NCBI GenBank assembly: GCA_000739535.1 | Contig: DF820466.1 | Coordinates: forward strand, 466,949 to 530,948 | Length of the DNA: 64,000 bases | Direction: 5' to 3' | Origin: Candidatus Vecturithrix granuli | GTDB lineage: Bacteria; Moduliflexota; Moduliflexia; Moduliflexales; Moduliflexaceae | Shown here: positions 25,682-34,896 of the stretch, in pieces | Numbering within the stretch: the first letter of the stretch is position 1 | Layout of the letters: every line of letters begins with the position of its first letter | Made by a program: the position numbers and the translations under genes | Notes under the pieces: model-generated | Seen by the model: only the letters and a program-made list of their open reading frames with translations | Told to the model about the DNA's origin: nothing | Databases searched by the model: none

Positions 25682-27619
25682 ATGAGGAAACCATTACTTC
25701 AACAACCATATTTCAAACCCTTCCCGTTAGGGAACATTAAGCCGCTTGGCTGGTTAAAAAATCAATTACGCATCCAGGCCAATGGCCTGAGCGGACACCT
25801 GGATGAATTCTGGCCGGATGTCAAAGACAGTGCGTGGTTCGGCGGTAATGCTGAAGGCTGGGAACGTGCGCCTTACTGGCTGGATGGCGTGATCCCGCTC
25901 TCATATTTGCTGGGTGATCCTGCCCTCAAAGCGAAAGTACAACGCTATGTCGAATATATCATGGATCATCAACAGGAAGACGGGTGGTTGGGACCGCGAA
26001 CTGAGAATGACAAGCGTCATGACATCTGGTCCTTGTTTCTGGCGTTGAAAGTGCTGCTCCAATATTACGAAGTCACGCACGATTCCCGCGTAATCACCGC
26101 AATGGAGAAATCGTTGCGCGGGATTGACCGGCACATTGATGCTGCGCCGCTGTTCAACTGGGCGCAATTTCGCTGGTTTGAAGCACTTATTCCGCTTTAT
26201 TGGCTGTATGAGCGCACTGGAGAGGAGTGGTTACTGCAATTGGCTATCAAACTCCACGCTCAGGGATTCAATTGGAGTGCGTTTTTTGAACACTGGCCGA
26301 TGACCGCGCCAACCGAAATGAAGCGGTGGAATTATATGAGTCATGTGGTGAACAATGCCATGGCGCTCAAGGCTCATGGGTTGTGGCAGCGACAGAGCGG
26401 AAGAGAGGCGGATCGGGCGGCGGTGTATAACATGCTCGCCCAACTCGACCGCTATCACGGGATGGTTACAGGTATCTTTAGCGGCGACGAGTGTCTGGCC
26501 GGAGACAGCCCGATTCAGGGCACCGAACTCTGCGCTGTAGTCGAATACATGTACTCGCTCGAAATTCTGTTGTCCCTCTTTGGCGACCCTGCCTTTGGCG
26601 ACCGCCTGGAAAAAATCGCGTTTAATGCCCTGCCAGCCACATTTTCACCGGATATGTGGACGCATCAGTATGTGCAGCAGGCCAACCAGATCGAGTGCAG
26701 TATCAAAGAACACCGCCCCTGGAACACCAATACTCCAGATGCCAACATTTTCGGACTTGAACCGCACTATGGCTGCTGCACCGCCAATTTGAGCCAGGGA
26801 TGGCCGAAATTTGCCGCACATTTGTGGATGCAGACCGCGGATCAGGGATTAGCAGCAGTCGCCTACGCGCCTAATGTGGTCGCCGCTGCCATTCACGGCA
26901 CTCGGGTAGAGGTCAGGACAGAAACGGATTATCCCTTCCGTGAAACGCTGAAACTCAGCGTCAATACTGACGCACCCGTGCGTTTCCCCTTGCTGTTAAG
27001 GATTCCCCAATGGGCTGCGGGCGCGACAATCTCTCTGGACAACGGTGAGGTGATTCTGCCTCAAATCGGCGATTTTCACCGGCTGGAACGAGAATGGAAA
27101 CGCGGTATAACAGAAATTACGATAAAATTTCCCATGCAGCCGCAATTGATCCGTCGCCCCCGAAGAACGGTTGCTATTGAACGCGGCCCCTTGGTCTATA
27201 GTTTGAAAATCGAGGAAGAGTGGAAACGAGTGAACACAGACAAACCGCATCGGGAATTGCCGCATGCCGACTATGAAATCTATGCGACCACGTCGTGGAA
27301 TTATGGACTGGAAGTGACTGAGGATACGCTTGAGCAATCGCTCGTTTTTACAGAACAGCCGCTCAGTGAATGCCCGTTTTCTCCGGCAGGTGCATCAGTT
27401 GTGTGCAAGGTCAAGGGTCGAAAAATTTCTGAGTGGCAGAACGAGCATGGCTCGGCAGGCCCGCTGCCTGAACGTCTTATGGCATCCTCAGAACCTGAAG
27501 AGGAATTGACCTTAATTCCTTATGGCTGCACGAATCTGCGTCTGACGGAATTTCCGGTTCTCAGGAGAGCATCGCACTCCTGGCGATCAATCGCCAGTCT
27601 CAAAGCTGAAGCACGCTGA
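25682..27619 (+). CDS. GH127-type beta-L-arabinofuranosidase-like protein (DUF1680)
   Basis: This 645-residue protein matches the GH127/DUF1680 family, which cleaves terminal beta-L-arabinofuranosides through a zinc-bound cysteine nucleophile. The conserved E338-C339 segment and H-Y-G-C365-C366-T-A-N motif are the metal/nucleophile region. The N-terminal (alpha/alpha)6 barrel is followed by beta-sandwich domains from about 400. No signal peptide is seen, so it probably acts in the cytoplasm on imported oligosaccharides. It is a single gene, with AAGGAG close to the start. It is not tagged with YLLWTK. Confidence 0.85.
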   Translation: MRKPLLQQPYFKPFPLGNIKPLGWLKNQLRIQANGLSGHLDEFWPDVKDSAWFGGNAEGWERAPYWLDGVIPLSYLLGDPALKAKVQRYVEYIMDHQQEDGWLGPRTENDKRHDIWSLFLALKVLLQYYEVTHDSRVITAMEKSLRGIDRHIDAAPLFNWAQFRWFEALIPLYWLYERTGEEWLLQLAIKLHAQGFNWSAFFEHWPMTAPTEMKRWNYMSHVVNNAMALKAHGLWQRQSGREADRAAVYNMLAQLDRYHGMVTGIFSGDECLAGDSPIQGTELCAVVEYMYSLEILLSLFGDPAFGDRLEKIAFNALPATFSPDMWTHQYVQQANQIECSIKEHRPWNTNTPDANIFGLEPHYGCCTANLSQGWPKFAAHLWMQTADQGLAAVAYAPNVVAAAIHGTRVEVRTETDYPFRETLKLSVNTDAPVRFPLLLRIPQWAAGATISLDNGEVILPQIGDFHRLEREWKRGITEITIKFPMQPQLIRRPRRTVAIERGPLVYSLKIEEEWKRVNTDKPHRELPHADYEIYATTSWNYGLEVTEDTLEQSLVFTEQPLSECPFSPAGASVVCKVKGRKISEWQNEHGSAGPLPERLMASSEPEEELTLIPYGCTNLRLTEFPVLRRASHSWRSIASLKAEAR

Positions 27620-27699
27620 AGCGCCCTGCGGAATTGATGAGCGGGCTTCAACCTGCTTCACCTTTGAGACCGGCCATTTATGGCTGGGTTGGCTTTTTC

Positions 27700-28725
27700 C
27701 TACGAGGCAATCACGCCATCCAAGTCCCACAAATCTTCCCAGCCTTTCGCGTGTTCCCATAGAAACACGACGCCCTTAATCAGCCTGCAATTCTTGTCAA
27801 TGCCTGCAATGGCCTGCATCTCGTCATCTGTCAGAGGATCTTGTACAACAGCTTGCAAGTTACTGAGATATTGCGCACGATAGGCAGAAAAGGGAATCGG
27901 CACCTGCCCGCGCTGGACAGCCCACTTGATACAAACCACGGCCGGATGCACGTTCAGGCGTCTGGCAATATTGACGATGACGGGATCTTCAATAACCACC
28001 GTATCGGTTTCGGTCTTGTCGCGCTTCGGGCGTTCGGGCGAGCCAATCGGCGCATAGCCAATCGGTACAATGTCATTTTTGATCAGAAAGTCAAAAAACT
28101 CCGGCTGTTGAAAGTGCGGATGCAGTTCCATCTCATTACAGGCGGGTTTAATGACGGCATCGCGCAGTAAAAGCTCCAGTTTAGGGATCGTCATATTCGA
28201 CGTGCCGATATGTTTGACCAATCCTGCTTTGACCAACCGCTCCATCTGTCGCCAGGTCTTCATATAGCGCTCGTGAATATAGGGCACTGCGTGAGGGTCG
28301 CGGGCATGGGCGCTCGCGCCCGGGGCATGATTATTCGGAAAAGGCCAGTGGATCAGATACAGATCCAGGTAATCCAATTGAAGATGTTTTAAAGTCTGAG
28401 CGCAGGCCAGCAAGACATCGCCTTCATCATGCATCGTATTCCAGAGTTTGGACGTAATCCACAGGTCTTCACGCGCTACTCCGGCCGCCATTGCCGCTTG
28501 CAGGGCCGGGCCAATCAGGTGCTCGTTGCCATAAGCTGCGGCGCAGTCAATATGGCGATAGCCCAGCGCAATAGCGTCCTTGACAGCTTCCGCCACCTCT
28601 TCGCCGGAATAGCGATCCGAACCAAACGTTCCCAGTCCGATGCCTGGAATTTCAGCGCCGGTATAAACGGTTTTATAAGGCACTTGCTGAGGGTTGACCC
28701 CTGAGATAGTTGTTTGTGCTTTCAT
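27700..28725 (-). CDS. Aldo/keto reductase
   Basis: This 341-residue NADPH-dependent reductase has the catalytic tetrad D60, Y65, K93 and H126 in the motifs I-D-C-A-A-A-Y-G, S-K-L-W-N-T and L-I-H-W-P. The C-terminal segment I-P-F-S-A-Y-R is a changed form of the I-P-K-S coenzyme loop. Substrates are likely sugar or aromatic aldehydes and cannot be fixed from sequence. A well-placed GAGGAGAACATC lies before the ATG. Confidence 0.9.
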   Translation of the reverse strand: MKAQTTISGVNPQQVPYKTVYTGAEIPGIGLGTFGSDRYSGEEVAEAVKDAIALGYRHIDCAAAYGNEHLIGPALQAAMAAGVAREDLWITSKLWNTMHDEGDVLLACAQTLKHLQLDYLDLYLIHWPFPNNHAPGASAHARDPHAVPYIHERYMKTWRQMERLVKAGLVKHIGTSNMTIPKLELLLRDAVIKPACNEMELHPHFQQPEFFDFLIKNDIVPIGYAPIGSPERPKRDKTETDTVVIEDPVIVNIARRLNVHPAVVCIKWAVQRGQVPIPFSAYRAQYLSNLQAVVQDPLTDDEMQAIAGIDKNCRLIKGVVFLWEHAKGWEDLWDLDGVIAS

Positions 28726-28741
28726 TGCGATGTTCTCCTCT

Positions 28742-28836
28742 GAAACTACCAGGATGACTCATAAGCAAGGATTTGTTATCCCTGGTTATGTGAAATCCAT
28801 GTAGTTTCATTGTGCCGGGTGAGCGTAAGTTCATGC
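28742..28836 (-). repeat. Diverged copy of the GAAACTACAAGGAT repeat with peptide remnant
   Basis: GAAACTACCAGGAT at the left and ATCCATGTAGTTTC at the right form the arms. The minus strand starts A-T-G with M-N-L-R-S-P-G-T-M-K-L-H-G-F, which resembles the peptides of the small frames at 39390-39518 and 47486-47614. The frame has no stop inside the repeat here. Confidence 0.5.
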
Positions 28837-28853
28837 CAACCCCGGCATCCGCC

Positions 28854-28955
28854 CAGGGCTTGTCAGAAATGGCGTCTCGACTTCGTTCGACGTGCGATGT
28901 TCCGGTCATCGAGCGAAGTCGAGATGATGAAAAGATGGAGAACTGAACAGCCCTG
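28854..28955. mobile_element. MITE-like element, CAGGGCT family, copy 1
   Basis: The element starts CAGGGCT and ends AGCCCTG and is flanked by an exact 10-bp duplication, GGCATCCGCC (28844-28853 and 28956-28965). Its core contains the CTCGACTTCG and CGAGCGAAGTCGAG palindromes that also occur in the GGTAGTGG-type MITE. It has no coding capacity. Confidence 0.75.
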
Positions 28956-28985
28956 GGCATCCGCCAGTCATAACTTGACAGAAAG

Positions 28986-29729
28986 TCACTCCTGAGAGGG
29001 CTTACGTTTATCTTTGATATACATAACCGAATTATTGCGCATGTCAATCAGAAACAGTTCACTGACGCGAATCAGGTCGCTTAATTTTTTGTAGCCGTAA
29101 TTCACCGGCGAAAACGAGGTATTATTGGAAATATATTGCCCGATGCGGCCAAGATGCGACCAGCCATCCTCCTCGGCGGTTTGTTCGGCGGCGTTGCGCA
29201 GCAAATTGACCAGCTTCGCATCGCCGCGCAATTCGTTGCGCGATTTCTTCATGTCTTTACGGACTTCCGGAATTTTTTCCGGCTCATCCTCGGTCACTTC
29301 CAGATTTTCCGTATAGATAAACTGCGAACAGGCGTTCACAAAGGGCGGCGGCGTTTTCTTTTCACCAAAGCCATACACTTTCAGGCCATTGGTGAGAATG
29401 CGCATCACCAGAGGCGTGAAATCGCTGTCGCTAGTCATCAGGGCAAAGGCGTCTAATTGCTGAGTGTAGAGCAGATCTATGGCGTCAATAATCATGGCCG
29501 CATCTGTAGCGTTTTTGCCGGACGTATAGGCAAATTGCTGGATCGGCTGAATCGCGAAGGGGTGTAATTGTTCTTCCCAGCCTTTTAAGTGCGAACTCTT
29601 CCAGTTGCCATACGCGCGGCGGATATTGGTGACGCCGTATTTGGCCAGTTCGTTCAACACGCCTTCAATCGCGTGGTAGTTGGCGTTATCACAGTCAATC
29701 AGTAACGCAATCTTCCGTTCTTGTTCCAT
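28986..29729 (-). CDS. NYN-domain nuclease with OST-HTH/LOTUS-like domain
   Basis: This 247-residue protein has an N-terminal NYN/PIN-like nuclease domain (1-150) with acidic residues D12, D76, D101 and D103 in I-D-C-D-N-A-N, A-T-D-A-A-M and T-S-D-S-D-F-T-P. A C-terminal OST-HTH/LOTUS-like RNA-binding domain (about 165-240) ends L-S-D-L-I-R-V-S. LabA-type proteins of this design are thought to cleave or bind RNA. It stands alone; AGGACTTTC spacing gives a weak ribosome binding site. Confidence 0.85.
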   Translation of the reverse strand: MEQERKIALLIDCDNANYHAIEGVLNELAKYGVTNIRRAYGNWKSSHLKGWEEQLHPFAIQPIQQFAYTSGKNATDAAMIIDAIDLLYTQQLDAFALMTSDSDFTPLVMRILTNGLKVYGFGEKKTPPPFVNACSQFIYTENLEVTEDEPEKIPEVRKDMKKSRNELRGDAKLVNLLRNAAEQTAEEDGWSHLGRIGQYISNNTSFSPVNYGYKKLSDLIRVSELFLIDMRNNSVMYIKDKRKPSQE

Positions 29730-30111
29730 GTAGAAAGTCCTTTCTCAGGTAATAGTTAAAAATGTTGAGATGATCGGGATTCTCTAAACAGTTCCCACGC
29801 TTGCCGGGCGGTAATTCGCCGCCTGCTACGCTCACCTGTACCAAAGCTAAACTATTCGTTTTTTGCGGCATGTCAAGTGAAAAAAGACTATGAGCAATCA
29901 TAAGCAACGAAATTTTTGAGCAAAAACCATACCCTATTATAGCATTATTCATCAGCATTGAACTTGGTGGAGTCCATCTTCAAGGCGGCCTCCACCTCAG
30001 CAGGTGTCAATACCAGTGAATAATCCATGCCATTTCCGGCGCACCTGTTCATCAGCGAGAACGCCTGCACTCTCTTGAAGTAACAGTATTGGAGGAGCTC
30101 AGGCGTGTTCG
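29730..30111 (-). other. Gap with one uncertain small open frame
   Basis: I see no standard gene. The minus strand has an open frame ending at about 29950 with stretches such as L-L-Q-Y-C-Y-F-K-R-V and Y-S-L-V-L-T-P-A-E-V-E-A-A. It continues from just below the stop of the peptidase gene and could be the end of a displaced gene or chance. The rest is unremarkable. Confidence 0.25.
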
Positions 30112-31596
30112 TCACTTCGTCCAGAGCAGGTATCGAGCGGCATCGACAAATGCCTTAATGCAGACGTTGGTATTGGCAAAATCAGGGTTAGCCGTCAGGT
30201 CTGTCCAGGATGCGCCATCTGGAGACATGTAACTTTCGCCGGCATGCGCGGTCGCTGCTGAAGCATCCCCGACCGGAAATTCCAGTGAGAGAGGCCAGGT
30301 ATTAGCGGGAGGAGCCGTAAATTTGATCGCAACCGCAAACCCATTCCCGGCATGCAGCGCGACCGGCTGATTCAGTTTGATCGTGTGATAGCCCGCATAC
30401 GTGACCGTTCCAGTTTGGGTGGCGCCTAACTGATCGCTAAACGAGGAACTTGTTGAGGAATCAGTCTTTGTATCATAGATCCGAATCTCGTATGCCATAT
30501 TCGAAGCTCCGACCGAAAGCCCTACTGCCGTCAAGATACCATCTTGTGTGGGCGTAAACCAGTTAGCTCCCCAGACAATATTCGAACCATAGGAGACAGC
30601 ACCCGTGTTGCCAAGAGGATCGTACATATAGATTTTCTGAAATGCCAGGGAAGCGTCCGCTTTTTCGTCGAACGCCGCCAGTTCCCCAAAGGCAAGTTTG
30701 GTATCAGCATACGCTATGTAAAAATAACCGGCCTCGCCCCACCCAGTCCCCCAACTGTTGCGGATGATAAAGGCTCCCGGAGTTGGGGCTACGGTCAGTT
30801 TCGTATCATCCCAACCCACAATCACTATTGCATGATTGCTACCTTCCGGGCCATTGTAGTAATAGGTGTAATTGCTGGCGTTGTAAGACGCACTCTCCCA
30901 ATAGAACGCCGAAGAGAGTGCCCCATAGGTCAGCAGCGCGGATTTGATATAGGCATTATCAGTTACACTGGATCGGACTGGAAGATACAAGATGTTATCT
31001 ATGTATCGGACCGGAGTACAGGTGGTGCAGAAAGTCGAGGTGGGAGAAGGATCATAGGGATCATCGGACTCGCTGATCGGACCATCAGAACGGGCAAGAT
31101 ACACCACGGTCATTTGTGTATAGCCTCCACTACAGGGACCCAGGTCAAAGCCATGCCGGTGCTTCAAATTATCTTCCGAGAAATCGGGATTACTGTCCAG
31201 ACCGAATTTTTTCAAATGACTTTCCAGGCTACCATAGTTCGCAAACGCCCAACATGTCCCACAACTACCCTGATCCCTGATCGGTGAAAGGAGGCTGTCA
31301 TTCTGATTACCATCCCCATTGGGATCGCGCAGGTCATATTTCGGATCAGACGGAGACGCTTGCCTTTTGTCAGGAACATGGATTTCCGGTAATAGCGGAG
31401 AAGGGATATACCCCAGCGCATGGCCTTCCTCATCCATGATCATTCTGCGTGGAGATTTCAGGTACTCTACAAAAGCGGGGTTCAACGGCGCCAATTGCGG
31501 CGTTTCTTGCGCATATCCAGGCGTGCTCAGTCCCCCGTTTAACAACATTCCCCCACCAATGACGCCCAGCAACACGACTATTTGAGTTCTATTCAT
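30112..31596 (-). CDS. Secreted papain-like (C1A) peptidase with YLLWTK tag
   Basis: This 494-residue peptidase has a signal peptide (1-29) and a propeptide to about 85. The catalytic residues are C115 (G-S-C-G-T-C-W-A-F), H255 (S-N-H-A-I-V-I-V-G-W) and N280 (R-N-S-W-G-T-G-W-G). A beta-rich C-terminal domain (about 330-485) follows, and the protein ends A-A-R-Y-L-L-W-T-K directly before TGA. Secreted protein degradation is likely. AAAGGAG precedes the start. The tag codons are TAC CTG CTC TGG ACG AAG. Confidence 0.92.
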   Translation of the reverse strand: MNRTQIVVLLGVIGGGMLLNGGLSTPGYAQETPQLAPLNPAFVEYLKSPRRMIMDEEGHALGYIPSPLLPEIHVPDKRQASPSDPKYDLRDPNGDGNQNDSLLSPIRDQGSCGTCWAFANYGSLESHLKKFGLDSNPDFSEDNLKHRHGFDLGPCSGGYTQMTVVYLARSDGPISESDDPYDPSPTSTFCTTCTPVRYIDNILYLPVRSSVTDNAYIKSALLTYGALSSAFYWESASYNASNYTYYYNGPEGSNHAIVIVGWDDTKLTVAPTPGAFIIRNSWGTGWGEAGYFYIAYADTKLAFGELAAFDEKADASLAFQKIYMYDPLGNTGAVSYGSNIVWGANWFTPTQDGILTAVGLSVGASNMAYEIRIYDTKTDSSTSSSFSDQLGATQTGTVTYAGYHTIKLNQPVALHAGNGFAVAIKFTAPPANTWPLSLEFPVGDASAATAHAGESYMSPDGASWTDLTANPDFANTNVCIKAFVDAARYLLWTK

Positions 31597-31672
31597 TATA
31601 GTACTCCTTTTGTTTGCGTATTCTCGGCCAATTAAATCTTCATCAAACGAAACTACAAACAGCGCGGCTTCT

Positions 31673-33049
31673 TCAAGCGGGCTTCCAGGTTTTCAGTTCG
31701 TGCAGCAGATAGGCGGCGGCTTCCGCGCCCTGATAAAACAACTCCTCGGTCAGATGTTCGTTCGGGGCGTGGGCGTTATCGTTTGGCTGCGCCATGCCGA
31801 CCATGATAATGGGAAGGTGAAGAGCTTCGGAAAAGGTGCTCAACACGCCAATCGTACCGCCAGTTCTGGTAAACACCGGTTCCTGGTGATAGGCTTGCTG
31901 CAAGGCTTTCGCGATCAACGGCAGAATCGGGTGCTCGAGAGGTGTCAGATACGCGCTGCCGCCGACGCCGCCGGTCACGCTGACTTTCGCCGCTGCGGGT
32001 GCAAGCTGTTCAAGATAGGCTTTGGCCGCATTGAAAACCTTCTCAGGGTCTTGATATGGAACCAGCCGTATCGTGAATTTAGCCATGGCTTTGGCTGGAA
32101 TCACGGTCTTGGTGCCGGTTCCGGTAAAGCCGCCCAGAATGCCGTTCACGTCCAGGGCCGGACGCGCCCAGCGTTTTTCCAGCGTCGAAAACCCGGTTTC
32201 CCCGATAAACTCCTCCATTCCGATTTCGCGCTTCAAGGCCTCTTCATCATAAGGCAGGGCCGCAAACTGGGCTTGTTCTTTGGGTGTGAGTTCAGCGACA
32301 TCCTCGTAAAAATCGGGAATGGTGATGCGTCCGTCTTTATCCTTTAACGCGGCAATCATCTCAGCCAAAATATGAATCGGATTGGGCGCAAACCCTCCAA
32401 AGGCCCCGGAGTGCAAATCCGTCGCAGCAGTTTCAAGATCAATTTGACAGTGAACCAGTCCGCGGGTGCCGTAGCAAATCGTCGGCAAGCCCGGCGCGAA
32501 CATGGAAGTATCGGATAACAGGATGGCGTCGGCGTTGAGCAGCGCGCGATGTTCCTGCACAAAGGCATGCAGATTCTCACTGCCGATTTCTTCCTCACCT
32601 TCAATCAGGAGCTTGACATTGATCGGCAGCGCACCCTTTTCCGTGAAATACGCTTCCATCGCCTTGACATAGGCAAAAAACTGCCCTTTATCGTCTGCGA
32701 TGCCCCGGGCGTAGATTTCACCTTCCCGGATTTGCGGTTCAAAGGGCGGACTGTTCCACAGTTCCAGCGGTTCCGGCGGTTGCACGTCATAATGACCATA
32801 AATCAAAATCGTCGGCGCGTTTGAGGCTTCAAGCCACTCAGCATAGACGATCGGATGCCCTGGGGTCGGCATTACCTCAACGCGGGTCAGGCCGAGGGAT
32901 TGTAAATGATCCGCCAGAAAGCGAGCGCACCGGGCGACATCCTCAACATGTTCAGCCGCCGTGCTTACGCTCGGAAAACGAGTCAGTTCAAACAATTGCG
33001 CCAGATGCTGCCGGCGATGGGTACGCAGATAGTTCAGAATGTGTTCCAT
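31673..33049 (-). CDS. M20-family dipeptidase
   Basis: This 458-residue zinc dipeptidase has the metal ligands H86-x-D88, D119-D120 and E152-E153 in G-H-Y-D-V-Q-P, I-A-D-D-K-G and G-E-E-E-I-G-S. The family cleaves dipeptides in the cytoplasm. No signal peptide and no C-terminal tag are present, so it is a useful negative control: its neighbours on both sides are secreted and tagged. It could use up peptides released by the secreted peptidases. Confidence 0.9.
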   Translation of the reverse strand: MEHILNYLRTHRRQHLAQLFELTRFPSVSTAAEHVEDVARCARFLADHLQSLGLTRVEVMPTPGHPIVYAEWLEASNAPTILIYGHYDVQPPEPLELWNSPPFEPQIREGEIYARGIADDKGQFFAYVKAMEAYFTEKGALPINVKLLIEGEEEIGSENLHAFVQEHRALLNADAILLSDTSMFAPGLPTICYGTRGLVHCQIDLETAATDLHSGAFGGFAPNPIHILAEMIAALKDKDGRITIPDFYEDVAELTPKEQAQFAALPYDEEALKREIGMEEFIGETGFSTLEKRWARPALDVNGILGGFTGTGTKTVIPAKAMAKFTIRLVPYQDPEKVFNAAKAYLEQLAPAAAKVSVTGGVGGSAYLTPLEHPILPLIAKALQQAYHQEPVFTRTGGTIGVLSTFSEALHLPIIMVGMAQPNDNAHAPNEHLTEELFYQGAEAAAYLLHELKTWKPA

Positions 33050-33263
33050 ATTCCCTCCTAAAAGTAACTACAAGGATTTCACATAAGAAGCAGGATTGCT
33101 CGAAAATTTCCGATGTGCGGAAACTTGTCAATAGAAAAAACGGAAGAGGGGTGAAATAATAAGCGGCGCCGTTTCCTGAGGTTTTGGAAAACCTCTCCCT
33201 GGATGTGGGTTCTAAGGGCTTGAAGGCGAACGAACACCGGCGCGGGCTGCCACACCTCGCGCC

Positions 33264-33387
33264 CAGGGCTGTTAAGTTCTCGCGGGGAGAAGTTGTGACC
33301 CCCCTTTTGTTCCCCCCGCAAGCGGGGGGAAACGGATCGACCTCCCCCGCTTGCGGGGGACTGAGGGGGGAGAACTTAACAGCCCTG
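33264..33387. mobile_element. MITE-like element, CAGGGCT family, copy 2
   Basis: The arms CAGGGCTGTTAAGTTCTC and GAGAACTTAACAGCCCTG are perfect inverted repeats. The flanking direct repeat is CACCTCGCGCC at 33253-33263 and CACCTCACGCC at 33388-33398, 11 bp with one mismatch. The core is different from copies 1 and 3: it has CCCCCGCAAGCGGGGG-type palindromes. Confidence 0.75.
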
Positions 33388-33408
33388 CACCTCACGCCAG
33401 TGTGATTG

Positions 33409-34212
33409 TCACCTGGTCCAGAGAAGGTAAGCGTTTGATTGGCCGAGGGAGGAGGTAGCCTGAAGCATATCATACGCGCCCGAACTTCCTGCCGGAAGAT
33501 AGTCCGCCAACACGATCCACTGGAGATTCGTCCACACAACGCCGCTGAGGGTTGGCGTAGTGATGGTAAATGTTCTGGTCGCTCCATTGGCTAAATCTGA
33601 CGTGATGGCTTGCGAAACGGCAGCCCGAACGTACCGCTTCGTCAATCGTTCTGTTGCGCCGGGCGCGGTGGTAAACATTTCATATACAATCGCCCACACC
33701 GTTGCCGAGTTACTGGTACCAAGGGTCACGCCGCTCTGGTTAGTCAGTTGTACGCTAAACTGGAGTGTATCGCCAATCCGCTGGCTGCTGGCAGTGAGCG
33801 TGGCCTGCGCCGGCCGCGCTAAGGAAGCGTCAACCATCGCACTATATTTTGTGGCAAAATCTTCATACCCGTTACTGATAGCATTCCCGCTGTCGATCAT
33901 GACCAAAGGTAAGGAGACCACACCTCCTGTAGAAGCTGCCCACCACCGACTCTGGCGACTGCTAAAGAGACTACTATCCACATCATACTCTATAAACACA
34001 ACAGGTTGGTTCGCATATTTAGCGACTAATGTATCTTCGATGGCCAAACTGGCCTGCTGGCTATTCCATCAGGTGTATCGCAAAAAGGCTTCAAACACGA
34101 CGAAGCGCTACCCCTGCGCGAATGAGGACTCCACAGCTACGCCAAACAACAGCACGATGATCACACATAAGCCAGCAATCATGCTCATCCACCACTGGAT
34201 GCGAGTCATCAT
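33409..34212 (-). pseudogene. Thioredoxin-fold secreted protein with two in-frame stops and a YLLWTR tag
   Basis: From the ATG at 34212 (GAGGAGGAAATA upstream) the frame encodes a signal peptide ending S-F-A-Q-G. Then comes TAG, R-F-V-V-F-E-A-F-L-R-Y-T, TGA and W-N-S-Q-Q-A, followed by an uninterrupted frame to the tag S-N-A-Y-L-L-W-T-R. The region after the first stop resembles thioredoxin-fold proteins of the Omp28 type, where Cys would be expected at the TGA. TAG could be a mutated CAG. The single open frame, intact domain and intact tag suggest recent inactivation. Selenocysteine recoding of the TGA alone would not explain the TAG. Confidence 0.75.
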
Positions 34213-34350
34213 TATTTCCTCCTCTACAATCCCATGAATGTCAGACCTTGCACTTTTGAACTCCATCGAAACATGGCGACTGGTCACATTGATGCCGAGC
34301 GCGGATTTCTTAAATCAAGGTAATTTTCTATCAGATCACTATAGCCACCC

Positions 34351-34543
34351 AATAAAGAACGGAATGATTCTTGCAAGAAAAGCATGTATGCCCGCGAAAC
34401 ACGCAAAACACGCGAAAAATCTCTTGGCTCTGCTGTAGCGTTTTTTGAGAAACAACGAACGTTTCATCGCCTCATGTTCGCGTATTTCGCGTGTTTCGCG
34501 GGCTATGTCACTGTCCATACAAGAACCGTTCCGTTCTTCATTG
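34351..34543. mobile_element. 193-bp nested palindromic element with 10-bp target duplication
   Basis: The outer arms include AAAGAACGGAA and TTCCGTTCTT (34354-34364 and 34529-34538), and the inner arms are CCCGCGAAACACGC / GCGTGTTTCGCGGG (34391-34404 and 34489-34502). The whole is flanked by the exact direct repeat ATAGCCACCC (34341-34350 and 34544-34553). It has no coding capacity. The rest of the 680-bp gap (34213-34896) holds one more imperfect palindrome near 34.6 kb. Confidence 0.72.
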
Positions 34544-34854
34544 ATAGCCACCCTAAACCACTTGTGTCATTAGCGAGGAATCTTCGATGAAGCAATCTCG
34601 GCGGGATTGTTTCGCAAAGCCTCGCAATGACAGTTTACATTTGATTTAGGACTGTAATTTTGCTTTAGAAATGGGCAGGATGTCAAGACAAAAAATAGCG
34701 ATTCTTCAGGGCCCCTGTTGACTACCAGAAAGGAAGTTGAGAGGAGGGAGCACATCTTGACAGGAAATTGAAAACCTTCCAGACCGCCATATTTTGTCAG
34801 AGCGCCGGACTTCTGGTCTTCACAAGCATCTTCACTGTTGTTCGTATTTCCCAG

Positions 34855-34891
34855 GCGCGGGCGCGGGTTTGCACCCGTCCCGCGCCCGCGC
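34855..34891 (-). terminator. GC-rich hairpin after the M28 peptidase gene
   Basis: GCGCGGGCGCGGG (34855-34867) and CCCGCGCCCGCGC (34879-34891) form a 13-bp perfect stem six bases past the stop codon. It lacks a U-run, so its effect may be termination or mRNA 3'-end protection. Confidence 0.5.
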
Positions 34892-34896
34892 GGTTG

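Noticed and set aside
34060-34110. Selenocysteine at the TGA of the thioredoxin-fold gene
   Set aside because: An in-frame TAG lies upstream and the following hairpin is a poor SECIS; two nonsense mutations are simpler.
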